Assembly: GCF_000373485.1 (NCBI RefSeq)
Contig: NZ_KB891585.1
Span: 81,824-145,823, forward strand
DNA: 64,000 nucleotides
Reading direction: 5' to 3'
Origin: Dasania marina DSM 21967
GTDB taxonomy: Bacteria > Pseudomonadota > Gammaproteobacteria > Pseudomonadales > Dasaniaceae
In this document: piece by piece, positions 16,202-25,622 of the stretch
Layout: each line of letters opens with the position of its first letter
Numbering within the stretch: the first letter of the stretch is position 1
Position numbers and translations under genes: made by a program
The notes under the pieces: model-generated
Told to the model about the DNA's origin: nothing
Databases searched by the model: none
Seen by the model: only the letters and a program-made list of their open reading frames with translations

Positions 16202-18844
16202 TTGCTTGCGCCGTTCACTATCGATGATTCGTCTATTATTACCTTGCAGTATGGCTTTGATCAGCCCTTGGACATATCGGCTGATCCGGATCAGTTGCGA
16301 GAACAGATTCTTACTCGCTCAAAGCTTATTGCGGCCAGCGATGGGTTTTACGATTTATTTGAATATGTAACGCCTACAGTTATAAATAAATCGTCTTATC
16401 AAGCCTTGGCTGACTACCTAGTAGACTTCACTGGCCACGCGCATGGCAATTATTTTGAAAGCATACTAGGCTTTGCTATAGATTGTCGTTTTACGGATAC
16501 CGGTTATAACCCAGATATTTTTGTCTTAGACTCACACGACTACTACGTAAAATGGGTGGCTAAATTGAGTGGCGGAACATTAAAGGGATTTGATGTAGTA
16601 ATGAAGCAGGTTAAACAGCAGAGTGACTACCCAGCCGATGTGCTGGAGATTTCGAAAACCATACTGGCCCAGCCAGGTGAGTATTTTTTTAGTGAGTTAG
16701 TACGTTTTCTTAGTCGCATACTAACTATTGATGTGGCTATAGTAGCCAGTATTAGCCAGAGCGAGTTTACCGTGGTTGCCGCCAGCTATGATGGTACGCT
16801 GGAGCATGGCTTTCAAGCACCTATAGAGCATTCGCCCTTTGCTGCACTACAGGGCGGCTTTCATTATTATCCCAATAACGTGTCAGAGCATTACCCCCAA
16901 TGTGTATGGCTGGCTCACCAACCTATTAGTGCTATGTTTAATTTTCCGCTGTGGAATGCCGATGGCGACTGTATAGGGGTAATTAGTTTAATGCACTCCT
17001 CCGCTATGACTGAGCTGGCCCTGGTCCGAACCTTGCTCAATATTTTTACCTCTAGAGCTTGTTTGGAGGTAGAGCAATATCAAGTCAATTTTAAAGCTAG
17101 CCGCCGCTATCAGCACTATCAGCAGCTAATAGAAAAAAGCCGTTGCGGTATGGTGGTATTGGATATCGAGCCAGCCATGCCTCTGACCTTATCGGCTACC
17201 GAACAGCTGACTTATTTAAAGCAATATGCCCGTTTTGGTGAGTGCAACCAAGCTTATTTGCATATTTATGGTTTGTTAAATGAGACCAATATCATAGGCA
17301 AACGCTTTGTTGATGTGATCGATGAGCAGGAATCTGTGGCACATTTCCAGCAGCTAATTAGCCATGGCTTTACCCTAGATGAAAGTGTTAATGAGCATTG
17401 CTATTTAGGGGTGAGCACGTGGATATCGTCTAATTATAGTGCCTGCATAGAGAATAAATCCCTAAGCCATATATACAGCATTAACAGCGATGTCAGCCTA
17501 CGCGTTAAACAGACTCAAGAGCTGGCGTATCAAGCTAAGCACGATGAGTTGACGCAATTGCCTAACCGTCGTTTTTTTAGTGAATACTGCGATGAGTTGA
17601 TTCATGGTTTGCGGGCAGGGCAGCAGCTAGCCTTATTTATTTTAGACTTGGATGGTTTTAAAGAGATAAATGATACCTTGGGGCATATAACCGGCGATGA
17701 GTTACTAGCGTTGGCAGGCCCTAGGTTACAGGCTTGTGTAGAGGGTAGTGAAGCATTGTTGGCTAGGCTGGGTGGTGATGAGTTTGGTTTGTTAATTCCC
17801 TATAACAGCGGTGCCGAGTCTGGCCTTTTAGATGTGGCTATAGCAATGATACAAGCAGTGAAAGTACCATTTCATGTTAATGGTTTAGATTTATGTATAG
17901 GTGGCAGCATAGGCATTAGCCATTATCCGCAGCATGGGGATGGTTTTTCTTCCTTATTGCGCTGTGCTGATGTGGCAATGTACCGAGCGAAAGAGCTATC
18001 AAAAGATGTTGAGATATATCAGGCTGAGGATGATTATTTCTCGGTACGGCGCTTGTCGCTAATGATGGAGATGCGCAATGCTATTAGCGATCAGCAGCTG
18101 GTTTTGTATTACCAACCTATTACCCGCATAGATGATAGGTCTATCAAGGGTTTTGAGGCCTTAGTGCGTTGGAACCACCCCTTGCATGGCTTAATTCCAC
18201 CTGGCGAGTTTATTCCGTTAATAGAACTGACTGATGTTATAGAACCTATGACATGGTGGGTGGTAGAGACAGCGGTTAAACAGCTAAAAGAGTGGCGCAG
18301 CCAGGGCAAGGAGTACACCGTATCAGTCAATGTTTCCACTCGAAATATCAGTGAGGACAGCTTTGTTTATCGACTGTCCTGCTTATTGCGTAAGTACCAG
18401 GTTGAAGGGCGCTTTTTAGAAATAGAGATAACCGAAAGCACTTTGATGGCCGACCCCAACAAAGGGCGTAGCGTTATCAATGCGCTGGCGGCTATGGGTG
18501 TACGCTTCGCTATAGATGATTACGGAACAGGGTATTCCTCACTGGCCTACTTAAAAAGCTTGCCTATTAACACGCTAAAAATTGATAGAGCGTTTATTGC
18601 CCAAATGCTCAGCGATGAGCAGGATCAGATTATTGTAAAGTCCACCATACAGCTGGCGCACAATCTAGGCATGGAGGTCACGGCTGAGGGTATAGAGGAT
18701 TACAGCTTAATTGCATCATTAGCCGAGTTGGGCTGTAATTTTGGCCAAGGTTTTTTTATTTGCCGCCCTATACCTATTCATGATCTGGAGCAGTGGTTGT
18801 CTTTATATGAGTATGGTGTCGATACCATGAGAGGGATTCGCTGA
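16202..18844 (+). CDS. GAF/PAS-containing GGDEF-EAL cyclic-di-GMP protein
   Basis: This is a cytoplasmic signalling protein predicted to make and/or degrade cyclic di-GMP. Residues ~1-140 match no domain I know. A GAF-like region spans ~155-290 and a PAS-like region ~305-435. A diguanylate cyclase follows with intact GGDEF at 524-528 and metal-site DLDGF at 482-486. The phosphodiesterase domain has EAL at 652-654, EITES and DDYGTGYSS, so both active sites look complete. The product-inhibition I-site (RxxD before GGDEF) is absent. The start is TTG at 16202 with GAGG seven bases upstream; no ATG fits. No membrane segment is seen. Confidence 0.9.
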   Translation: MLAPFTIDDSSIITLQYGFDQPLDISADPDQLREQILTRSKLIAASDGFYDLFEYVTPTVINKSSYQALADYLVDFTGHAHGNYFESILGFAIDCRFTDTGYNPDIFVLDSHDYYVKWVAKLSGGTLKGFDVVMKQVKQQSDYPADVLEISKTILAQPGEYFFSELVRFLSRILTIDVAIVASISQSEFTVVAASYDGTLEHGFQAPIEHSPFAALQGGFHYYPNNVSEHYPQCVWLAHQPISAMFNFPLWNADGDCIGVISLMHSSAMTELALVRTLLNIFTSRACLEVEQYQVNFKASRRYQHYQQLIEKSRCGMVVLDIEPAMPLTLSATEQLTYLKQYARFGECNQAYLHIYGLLNETNIIGKRFVDVIDEQESVAHFQQLISHGFTLDESVNEHCYLGVSTWISSNYSACIENKSLSHIYSINSDVSLRVKQTQELAYQAKHDELTQLPNRRFFSEYCDELIHGLRAGQQLALFILDLDGFKEINDTLGHITGDELLALAGPRLQACVEGSEALLARLGGDEFGLLIPYNSGAESGLLDVAIAMIQAVKVPFHVNGLDLCIGGSIGISHYPQHGDGFSSLLRCADVAMYRAKELSKDVEIYQAEDDYFSVRRLSLMMEMRNAISDQQLVLYYQPITRIDDRSIKGFEALVRWNHPLHGLIPPGEFIPLIELTDVIEPMTWWVVETAVKQLKEWRSQGKEYTVSVNVSTRNISEDSFVYRLSCLLRKYQVEGRFLEIEITESTLMADPNKGRSVINALAAMGVRFAIDDYGTGYSSLAYLKSLPINTLKIDRAFIAQMLSDEQDQIIVKSTIQLAHNLGMEVTAEGIEDYSLIASLAELGCNFGQGFFICRPIPIHDLEQWLSLYEYGVDTMRGIR

Positions 18845-18885
18845 TATACTAGAGCATTGTTAATAATGATGTGGTTGTATAGCTA

Positions 18886-19191
18886 ATGTCCGTTGAAAAT
18901 ACTTTGCGCGAAAAATTAAATCAGCAGTTCAAACCTAGCCACCTTGAAGTGCACAATGAAAGCCATATGCACAGTGTGCCGGCTAATTCCGAAACGCATT
19001 TTAAAGTAGTCGTGGTGGCAGAGGCTTTTGCTGGTCAGCGCGCAATTGCTAGGCATCAACAAATTTATGCGTTATTGGCTGGTGAGTTAGCGGGGCCTAT
19101 ACATGCGCTGGCTATACACACCTATACCCCCGAGGAGTGGCAACAACAGGCTGCTGCCCCCGACTCGCCACAATGTGCGGGCCGACGCTAG
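18886..19191 (+). CDS. bolA: BolA-family protein
   Basis: BolA proteins pair with monothiol glutaredoxins in iron-sulfur trafficking and also influence cell shape and biofilm genes. The 101-residue protein has the conserved core: LEVHNESHMHSV (20-31) with the invariant His residues, then THFKVVVVAEAF and the RHQQIYALLAGEL helix. HALAIHTYTPEEW near the end is the BolA C-terminal signature. Whether it is BolA proper or IbaG is settled by length and the HNESHMH block, which favour BolA. It is 41 bp downstream of the GGDEF-EAL gene. Confidence 0.93.
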   Translation: MSVENTLREKLNQQFKPSHLEVHNESHMHSVPANSETHFKVVVVAEAFAGQRAIARHQQIYALLAGELAGPIHALAIHTYTPEEWQQQAAAPDSPQCAGRR

Positions 19192-19340
19192 TACTTGCGT
19201 GTATTAGCCGCTAGCGTTTTATCCTTATTTAGTCTTGCTGCAATGGCTTGATAGTTTGGCTTTATGGCGGGTGTTGGCTAAGCTACAAAGGTTTAGTGCT
19301 ATGACTGTAGTGGCTTAATTGCACTATTGAATCTGTAACA

Positions 19341-19500
19341 TCTCTCAACGCGGCCAAGGACAGTGTTTGGGTAGGGATGGGGGCCTAGGTTGCCGTCCCA
19401 TGTTCGGGGTTAGGCATTTTACCTATAAGCATAAACGGTATCAGCATTGTCTAATGCATCTCCCCGGACCACCTTCCTTGGCCGCTACCTAACCTTGCAG
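19341..19500 (+). ncRNA. candidate structured RNA of unknown family (strand uncertain)
   Basis: An 11-bp perfect closing stem joins GCGGCCAAGGA (19350-19360) to TCCTTGGCCGC (19475-19485). Inside it are nested helices: GGGATGG/CCGTCCC (19374-19380 with 19393-19399, one G-T wobble), TTCGGGG/CCCCGGA (19403-19409 with 19462-19468), TAGG/CCTA (19411-19414 with 19422-19425) and GCATT/AATGC (19444-19448 with 19453-19457). Together they make a branched fold. I compared it by eye with 6S, 4.5S, RNase P and tmRNA and found no match. The structure works on either strand except for the wobbles. No protein frame covers it. Confidence 0.5.
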
Positions 19501-19580
19501 TAATGTCATTTGTTCACATCCTTGTTTGTGGCTTGCTGACGCACAGGCTAAGCAATAATTACTTGTGGGGGTTTTTCAGG

Positions 19581-19611
19581 CAAAAAAAACGGAGCCATAC
19601 TATGGCTCCGT
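19581..19611 (-). terminator. rho-independent terminator on the minus strand in the bolA-kinase gap
   Basis: ACGGAGCCATA and TATGGCTCCGT form a stem with almost no loop, preceded on the plus strand by eight A. Read on the minus strand this is a stem plus eight T, a textbook terminator. No minus-strand protein gene lies to its right, so it implies a small RNA or other unrecognised transcript. Confidence 0.8.
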
Positions 19612-19735
19612 ATACGCATGCTCAATGGTTATTACTCAAGACCTGGATGAGTCTCCCTTGGAGATGCCCTATATCATTTTCCTTAAGAGTTAATTAAGCA
19701 TAGCAGCGCCTAGCAACTGCTGCCATTTACCACTA
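19600..19735 (-). ncRNA. candidate small RNA ending at the 19581-19611 terminator
   Basis: Immediately before the terminator on the minus strand are two short hairpins, GCAGC/GCTGC near 19706-19726 and TCTCC/GGAGA near 19652-19665. Two A/GGGA-type single-stranded motifs lie between them. A promoter could sit around 19735-19775, but no clear -35/-10 pair is visible. The 5' end is a guess; the terminator is the real evidence. Confidence 0.35.
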
Positions 19736-19945
19736 TGACTAAATCTTCATAAAAGCCGATAAACAAAAGGGATAACTGCTATAAATACTTGCGCTAAGTA
19801 TAGGCATCACCTTTAATGGTGGGTGAATATTGAAAGCTCTATAAATCAGGCACTTATGTGTTGTGTTTAGCGTTTTAGCGGGCATGGTAACTTTAAGGGT
19901 TAAATAACTAAAGTTAATTATACTGATGGTTAATGGCATTGTGGA

Positions 19946-19951
19946 TATAAT
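19946..19951 (+). promoter_or_regulatory. possible -10 box for the hybrid histidine kinase gene
   Basis: A perfect TATAAT lies about 85 bases before the kinase start. No good -35 is found at 16-18 bases upstream, so this is a weak call. Confidence 0.35.
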
Positions 19952-20037
19952 GTACAGATACTCAATCATAACAATAAATGAAAGGTAGTTAGGGAGTTTG
20001 GTGTGATTAGGAATTCATTAATGGGATTGTGCGTTAT

Positions 20038-22434
20038 ATGAGCGACGTAAAAAGCAGTCGCAGTGTGGCCGCAAAACTGAATTTGCTGATAGTGGTGACC
20101 ACCTCATTAGCTATTTTATTAGTGACCGTGGCGGGGATACATTTTGACTATCAGCAAAGCCAAGAGGAGGTTAGGCGCCTATTAGAAAGCCACGCTAAAG
20201 TGGTAGGCAGCAATAACACCGCGGCTATTGTCTTCGATGAGCCTTTCAGTGCTAAAGAGTCCTTAAAGTCATTAGAGATGCTTAGCAATGTCACTATGGC
20301 AGTTATTTATAATGGTGATGGCCAGCTCTTCGCTGATTATCAGCAAGACAGCGTGGAAGGTATGCCCATCCCTGCAGTTAAAGCGCCCGGCTATTATGAG
20401 GATGGTAACTATCTCAAACTCTATCAGCATATAACGTTAGATCACGATAAGGTGGGTACCATCTTATTGAGTTATGACATGTCCTCGGTGTATCAAAACC
20501 TACGCACCATGATTTTTTCTAATTTATTTTTGGGTTTACTGGCCATTAGCGCCTCGGTATTGCTGGCCAGTTGGTTTCAGCGCTTATTAATCCGCCCTAT
20601 ACAAGAGTTGGCCAAGGCAGCCGAAAGAGTCTCTAGCGAGGGAGATTATACGGTGCGCGTGCCGGTAAGCAGCCACGATGAAATAGGGCAGTTAACAGAA
20701 GTTTTTAATGAGATGCTGCAACAGGTGCAAGATAGGGATGGCGAGCTGGCTCGCTCCCATGATTTGCTAGAGCAGCGTGTTATTGTCCGCACCAAAGAGT
20801 TAACCATAGCTAAAGATCAGGCTGAGCAAGCGGCGCGCTCAAAATCGCAATTTTTGGCCGCCATGAGCCATGAAATTAGAACCCCCTTAAATGGGGTCAT
20901 AGGCATGTCATCGCTTTTGTCCTCTACCGAACTCAATGAGGAGCAAAGGGACAGCCTAACTACGGTACAAAGCTCAGCCGAATCGTTGCTGACGATTATT
21001 AATGACATCTTAGATTTCTCAAAAATTGAAGCCGGCAAAATGGAGTTGGAACCCATAGCGTTTAACCTGCGTGACAGCTTTGAAGAATTAGTTGATGTGA
21101 TGCGAGTTAAAGCTATAGAGAAGTCTATTTACCTGCAGTTATACATTAACCCCAATGTGGTTGAGTGGGTGACAGGTGACCCCGGCCGCATACGTCAGGT
21201 GATGATGAACTTTATCAGTAATGCTATTAAATTCACCGATAGTGGCGGTGTGCTGGTGGATATTAGTAATAAGCGCAATGGCGAAGGCTTAAACCACATG
21301 GTTTTTTCTGTGCATGATACTGGCATTGGTATACCACAAAATAAACTAGCCCATGTGTTTGAAGAATTTACCCAGGCTGATAGTTCCACCACCCGCAAAT
21401 ACGGTGGCACGGGTTTGGGGTTGAGTATATCTAATTTATTGGCCCAGCTTATGGGTGGGCGGCTAGAAGTGGCCAGTGAGCTGAATCAGGGTTCAACCTT
21501 TAACTTACTTCTAAGCTTGCCCGATGCCGCTGCCGATAAACACCGGGCTAAAGACGATTATTTAACCCAGTTACCACGCTTAAGAGCGGCGCATATTATG
21601 GTGGTGGGTGATGTTACAGCGGCCTACCAGATAACCAAAAAATGGTGTTTGAGTTGGACGCCGAACACCCACTACTATCCAACGCTGGATACTGCCAAGA
21701 CCGCTTTAGCACAACAGAAGAAAACCGATATTATTATATTGGATGAATGCTTAGGGCGGGGTGGGGTAGTGCATTTTGCCGCCGAGTTGCGCTGTAACTT
21801 TCCTGAGTTAATTATCCTCATGTTAGCTTCCAAGCAGGAAGACCAAGGCGAGAGTTTGCGGGAAATGGGTGTGGATGGTTATTTGTCGCGACCAGTGAGA
21901 GAATTACAGTTACGACAAAGCTTGCTGGATTTACTGCACGATAGGGAGGCTTTTTTAACGGGAGAGCAGTTGCAAAAATCCTTTATCACACCTTTTAAAG
22001 ACGTAGCCACCACTAGTGCTAAGCTGACGCCGTTGCGTAATCTTCGGGTGTTACTCGCCGAGGATAATGTGGTTAACCAAAAGGTCGCTGTGCGGATGTT
22101 GCAAAAGTTAGGTTGTAGTATTGATGTTGCTGCCAATGGTCGTGAAGCTATAAGAATGTGGAAGCAGTTTTCTTACGATCTGATTTTTATGGATTGCCAT
22201 ATGCCTATACTCGATGGCTACGAGGCTACTACAGCTATACGTGAGCAAGAACAAGAGCAAGAAGTGAACGAGCATGTTTGTATCTATGCCTTAACCGCCA
22301 ACACCATGAGTGATGAAATGGAGCTTTGTAATAAAGTGGGTATGGATGGTTTTGTCAGTAAACCCGTGAGAATAGATGACTTACAAGGTATTATTGAGGA
22401 GGTCAGTGCTACCTTAGCTACGTCTACCGTGTGA
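20038..22434 (+). CDS. hybrid sensor histidine kinase (CHASE8-like sensor, HAMP, HisKA, HATPase, receiver)
   Basis: This membrane sensor kinase probably starts a phosphorelay. Positions are from the ATG at 20038. Helix 1 lies at ~13-33. A periplasmic region at ~36-150 resembles CHASE8 ([16 protein letters not shown]). Helix 2 lies at ~162-180, followed by HAMP. The H-box is [13 protein letters not shown] with H278, and the N, G1 (DTGIGIP) and G2 ([10 protein letters not shown]) boxes are intact. A degenerate receiver-like stretch and then a full receiver ([13 protein letters not shown], phospho-Asp D719) end the protein. There is no HPt domain, so a separate one is needed. A GTG three codons earlier is an alternative start. 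No response regulator is adjacent. Confidence 0.92.
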   Translation: MSDVKSSRSVAAKLNLLIVVTTSLAILLVTVAGIHFDYQQSQEEVRRLLESHAKVVGSNNTAAIVFDEPFSAKESLKSLEMLSNVTMAVIYNGDGQLFADYQQDSVEGMPIPAVKAPGYYEDGNYLKLYQHITLDHDKVGTILLSYDMSSVYQNLRTMIFSNLFLGLLAISASVLLASWFQRLLIRPIQELAKAAERVSSEGDYTVRVPVSSHDEIGQLTEVFNEMLQQVQDRDGELARSHDLLEQRVIVRTKELTIAKDQAEQAARSKSQFLAAMSHEIRTPLNGVIGMSSLLSSTELNEEQRDSLTTVQSSAESLLTIINDILDFSKIEAGKMELEPIAFNLRDSFEELVDVMRVKAIEKSIYLQLYINPNVVEWVTGDPGRIRQVMMNFISNAIKFTDSGGVLVDISNKRNGEGLNHMVFSVHDTGIGIPQNKLAHVFEEFTQADSSTTRKYGGTGLGLSISNLLAQLMGGRLEVASELNQGSTFNLLLSLPDAAADKHRAKDDYLTQLPRLRAAHIMVVGDVTAAYQITKKWCLSWTPNTHYYPTLDTAKTALAQQKKTDIIILDECLGRGGVVHFAAELRCNFPELIILMLASKQEDQGESLREMGVDGYLSRPVRELQLRQSLLDLLHDREAFLTGEQLQKSFITPFKDVATTSAKLTPLRNLRVLLAEDNVVNQKVAVRMLQKLGCSIDVAANGREAIRMWKQFSYDLIFMDCHMPILDGYEATTAIREQEQEQEVNEHVCIYALTANTMSDEMELCNKVGMDGFVSKPVRIDDLQGIIEEVSATLATSTV

Positions 22435-22440
22435 GTTTTT

Positions 22441-23157
22441 ATGTGTAATAAGCCAACCTTAGCTGCTAGCTTGCCAGCGTCCTGGTCATCGCCCTTAGCC
22501 GCTGAATTGAAGAGTGCATACTTTAAAACGTTGTGCGCTTTTCTCGCTGAGCAACAGCAGCTAGGTAAAACTCTGTATCCACCGTCCCCGCTTATATTTA
22601 ATGCTTTCGAACACTGTGCTTTTGATAAGGTGCAAGCGGTTATCTTGGGGCAGGACCCCTACCATGGCCCGGGGCAAGCACATGGCTTGAGTTTTTCGGT
22701 GCCTGCCGGGGTGGCAGTGCCGCCCTCCTTAAAAAATATTTACAAAGAGTTGTATCAGGATTTACAGATTCCCATTGCTAAGCACGGCTGTTTGAACGAT
22801 TGGGCCCAGCAGGGCGTGCTGTTGTTAAACAGTGTGTTAACCGTAGAGCAGGGTTTGCCGGGCTCACATCAAAACCGGGGTTGGGAAACTTTTACCGATA
22901 AAGTCATTAGCACCCTCAGCACTGAGCGCAGCGGTGTGGTGTTTTTTTTGTGGGGGGCTTACGCCCATAAAAAAGCAGCCTTGATAGACCCTACTAAGCA
23001 TTTGATATTACAGGCAGCGCACCCATCACCGCTATCGGCCTACAGAGGCTTTTTTGGTTGCGGCCATTTCTCGCAAGCTAACCGCTATATGCTAGCGCAG
23101 GGGCGTGAGCCGGTGCAGTGGCAGCTGAATGAGGCGCAGGCGTCATTAGCTTTTTAA
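22441..23157 (+). CDS. ung: uracil-DNA glycosylase
   Basis: It removes uracil from DNA, starting base-excision repair of deaminated cytosine or misincorporated dUMP. The 238-residue protein has the water-activating motif GQDPYHGPGQAHG with D72. The LLLNSVLTVEQG block and the DNA-intercalation loop HPSPLSAYRGFFG with H194 are also present, all family 1 hallmarks. It starts six bases after the kinase stop, so the two may share a transcript although their functions are unrelated. It ends convergently with the HDOD gene. Confidence 0.97.
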   Translation: MCNKPTLAASLPASWSSPLAAELKSAYFKTLCAFLAEQQQLGKTLYPPSPLIFNAFEHCAFDKVQAVILGQDPYHGPGQAHGLSFSVPAGVAVPPSLKNIYKELYQDLQIPIAKHGCLNDWAQQGVLLLNSVLTVEQGLPGSHQNRGWETFTDKVISTLSTERSGVVFFLWGAYAHKKAALIDPTKHLILQAAHPSPLSAYRGFFGCGHFSQANRYMLAQGREPVQWQLNEAQASLAF

Positions 23158-23193
23158 AGCGCTGGCTTAGTGCAAGTGATGGGTTAACAGAAA

Positions 23194-23227
23194 TGCGGCG
23201 GCGCAACACTGTCGTGATGGCCGCCAT
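23194..23227. repeat. GC-rich imperfect inverted repeat between ung and HDOD genes
   Basis: ATGCGGCGGC and GGCCGCCAT can pair around a loop. It shares the 12-base string GATGGCCGCCAT and a preceding GCGG/GGCG stretch with the repeat upstream of the cold-shock gene, suggesting a dispersed REP-like family. It sits between two converging genes. Confidence 0.4.
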
Positions 23228-23262
23228 AGAGGGGGAGGATTACCGGGGGTTGCCCAGTGCAG

Positions 23263-24099
23263 TTATTGCAGCAGCGCCATAGCGGCTTCCATATCTGCTG
23301 AAAGGTCTTCGGCCTCATGGGCGTTGACTTCAGGGTCTAAGCCTAAGCGTTGAAAGGCGCTAATCGGGGTCCAATCCATTTGTGTTAAGGGGTTGTCACT
23401 GCCTATGTAACTTTGCAGGTTAGCTACCATTACGATATCGGCATAATCCACTTGTGCAACATTGCGGTCAAAATTCAAATGCTGTTCAGGCACCAGCTGT
23501 AGCTCTTCAGGGAAATCCCAAGTCTCTAATATTTTACGACCAATTTGCGGGTGTATGCTGGCGATGACCTCGTCCAATACTTTGATATCTCTTAGTAGGC
23601 GGCGGTTATCTTCGGCATAGGTCAAAATAGGTAATACGCCAATTTTATGGACTAGGCCTGCAAGGGTGGCTTGGTCGGGTTTGAGTTTGGTGTAGTGACG
23701 GCACAGCACATGGCTAATGCCAGCCACTTCTGTGCTCTTTGCCCACACCTCGCGCATATATTTATCAACGGTATCGGAGGTGGCCTGAAACATTTGCTGC
23801 ATGGCCAGGCCGGTGGCTAGGTTGGCGGTGTAATCTATCCCTAGGCGCATTACCGCCATTTTTAAATCTTCTATAGGATTACGTGCGCGTAGCAAGGGGC
23901 TGTTGGCAACTTTGATAATTCTGGCGGTGAGTGCGGCATCGTTGCTGATAATATTATCCAGCTTTTGTGCATTAACATTGGGGTCGGCTGCTATCTCTCT
24001 TACCTGCAGGGCAACCTCAGGCAAGGTGGGAAGAACAATTTTATCGTTGGCGATGGCTTCTAATAAATCGTCTCGAACTTGTTCGGCTACTGTACTCAT
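23263..24099 (-). CDS. HDOD-domain signalling protein
   Basis: HDOD proteins are HD-like signalling scaffolds without the metal-binding pair, often acting with c-di-GMP or stress pathways. The 278-residue protein is almost entirely this domain: PTLPEVALQVREIAADPNV (23-42), then SNDAALTARIIKVANSPL with RNPIEDLKMAVMRLG following, the standard HDOD order. No enzymatic HD pair is seen, and no receiver or GGDEF domain is attached. An AGGA site seven bases upstream supports the start. It lies about 65 bp downstream of ygfZ on the same strand. Confidence 0.88.
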   Translation of the reverse strand: MSTVAEQVRDDLLEAIANDKIVLPTLPEVALQVREIAADPNVNAQKLDNIISNDAALTARIIKVANSPLLRARNPIEDLKMAVMRLGIDYTANLATGLAMQQMFQATSDTVDKYMREVWAKSTEVAGISHVLCRHYTKLKPDQATLAGLVHKIGVLPILTYAEDNRRLLRDIKVLDEVIASIHPQIGRKILETWDFPEELQLVPEQHLNFDRNVAQVDYADIVMVANLQSYIGSDNPLTQMDWTPISAFQRLGLDPEVNAHEAEDLSADMEAAMALLQ

Positions 24100-24165
24100 G
24101 TATTTTCCTGTTATTTATTCTTAATACTGGCTGGTAATTGTGGCATGGGTGATTGCAACAGTGCT

Positions 24166-25164
24166 TTAGTTTATAGCATAGGGCAAATCTAGCATCGTGA
24201 CAGCTGTCGTTGCCTGTTCCGTGACTACACTCAGGCTTTGCTCTTGGTTGGGGTCAATGTTAAGCACCGCTAAGGCTTCTTGTGTGTTGGGTTTACTAGC
24301 TGCGATATTAATAATCTGGCCTACTACCGCGTTAGTGCTGTTGTTGATTATATCCATGCCCTCGGTAAGGATAGCAGAGCCGGTAAGTGCTATGCGGTAC
24401 AGGCGGCGTTTGACTTTGCCTTTGTATTGCATGCGTGCCACGATTTCTTGGCCGGTAAAACAGCCCTTGGTAAAGCTGATAGCTCCAGTTAGCTGGTAGT
24501 TAAGCATTTGTGGGATATATTGATCCACGTTGCTGGCACTAAGCTCTGCTATACCTAGGCGTATTAATTGTAATTGCCAGAGCGAGCTATCGGCGCAATG
24601 TAGGCCATTACTAAGGCGGGGCCAGTAGTCGGCCAGCACGCTGTTTTTAATCCAGCATTCATAGAGCTCTTGGCTGGGGTCTATGGCAATAATACTGTAA
24701 TCGGCTGCGCTGATGCTGGCCAATGGTTGGCTGGGGCAGTCGCCAAAACAGCTGCGTATATTGGCGCTGGCGGCTGGGCCTTTGAGGCCTAGCAAGCTGT
24801 ACTCGGCACTGCAATCGATTTGCTGAGCTTTAAAAAAGGCTAGGTATTTGGCTAGCTGTTGTTGAGTGCCGCCGAGAATAGATTGGGGTAGCCGCAGCAG
24901 GTAATTATCAGCGCTATTTTTGCTGGCTAAAAAATGCGCATAGGCGCGCCCTTTGGGGCTGCTAAAACTGCCGTAGTGGGCCTGTTCTGCACTAATCGCG
25001 TTAATATCGCAGCTAGCTTGCCCCTGCAAAAATTTTGCCGCATCTAAACCTTGGGTGGCTAATAGACCGTAGTGGTCTAGTAGGCAAACAACGTTGCTGT
25101 CGGTGCTTGCAGGTGCTTTGACTGGGGCAAAGCGGTTAAAAAAATCTGTCCAAGGGTTAGGCAT
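24166..25164 (-). CDS. ygfZ: folate-binding protein YgfZ (Fe-S cluster maintenance)
   Basis: YgfZ is a folate-dependent helper for repair or assembly of Fe-S clusters in enzymes such as MiaB, homologous to the T-protein of glycine cleavage. The diagnostic KGC[F/Y]xGQE motif is present as KGCFTGQE (233-240) with its key cysteine C235. Length (332) is normal. It lies near sdhE and ygfX in divergent orientation, matching the ygfX-ygfY-ygfZ neighbourhood of enterobacteria. Confidence 0.93.
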   Translation of the reverse strand: MPNPWTDFFNRFAPVKAPASTDSNVVCLLDHYGLLATQGLDAAKFLQGQASCDINAISAEQAHYGSFSSPKGRAYAHFLASKNSADNYLLRLPQSILGGTQQQLAKYLAFFKAQQIDCSAEYSLLGLKGPAASANIRSCFGDCPSQPLASISAADYSIIAIDPSQELYECWIKNSVLADYWPRLSNGLHCADSSLWQLQLIRLGIAELSASNVDQYIPQMLNYQLTGAISFTKGCFTGQEIVARMQYKGKVKRRLYRIALTGSAILTEGMDIINNSTNAVVGQIINIAASKPNTQEALAVLNIDPNQEQSLSVVTEQATTAVTMLDLPYAIN

Positions 25165-25367
25165 AAAATAGTCTTAGGATGTTGATAGGCTGGCCGCTAT
25201 TCTACGAGCAATATGCGCTGCTGTCAGCTGATTGCGCTATCGAAGTGCGGTGTGAGTCGTTATAATGCGGCTGTTTTTTACTGTGTATATGCTACGACTT
25301 ATGCATGGTTTCCGTTTAGGGTCTATTTAGGGCTTACTTAGAGTGTACGTTTTTTAAGGGTTTTACT

Positions 25368-25622
25368 ATGTTATCGGATCAAGAATTTAACCGCATAGGG
25401 TGGGCGAGTCGCCGCGGTATGCTAGAACTAGACTTGATCTTAGTGCCTTTTGTTGAGCAGCGCTTACGTAACTTGGATGCGGACGACTTACAACGTTATC
25501 TAGATTTGCTGGAGTCTGAAGACAATGATTTGTTTGCCTGGTTTTTAGGCCGTGGCAAACCCGAAGATAACGAGCTGGCTATTATCGTTAATAAAATTAT
25601 TGCGCATGTGCGGCCCGCTTAA
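25368..25622 (+). CDS. sdhE: FAD assembly factor SdhE
   Basis: SdhE promotes covalent flavinylation of succinate dehydrogenase SdhA and fumarate reductase. The 84-residue protein contains the flavinylation motif RRGMLELD (residues 12-19) and the helical core VEQRLRNLDADDLQRYLDLL. DLFAWFLGRGKP is the conserved C-terminal block. It overlaps the following ygfX-like gene by 17 bases, the usual pairing. Confidence 0.95.
   Translation: MLSDQEFNRIGWASRRGMLELDLILVPFVEQRLRNLDADDLQRYLDLLESEDNDLFAWFLGRGKPEDNELAIIVNKIIAHVRPA

Larger units (their letters stand above)
19192..20028. other. 840-bp gene-free region with RNA-like structure
   Basis: No plausible protein gene is seen; the open frames at 19503-19697 and 19739-19969 lack ribosome sites and family features. 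The region holds a strongly structured segment at 19350-19485, a minus-strand terminator at 19581-19611, and a TATAAT box before the histidine kinase. Confidence 0.6.

Noticed and set aside
19350-19485. Calling the structured region 6S, 4.5S (SRP), tmRNA or RNase P RNA
   Set aside because: None of their conserved sequence blocks is present, and the length and branching do not match.
19739-19969. 76-codon minus-strand frame in the bolA-kinase gap
   Set aside because: It has no ribosome site, no family resemblance and an irregular composition.
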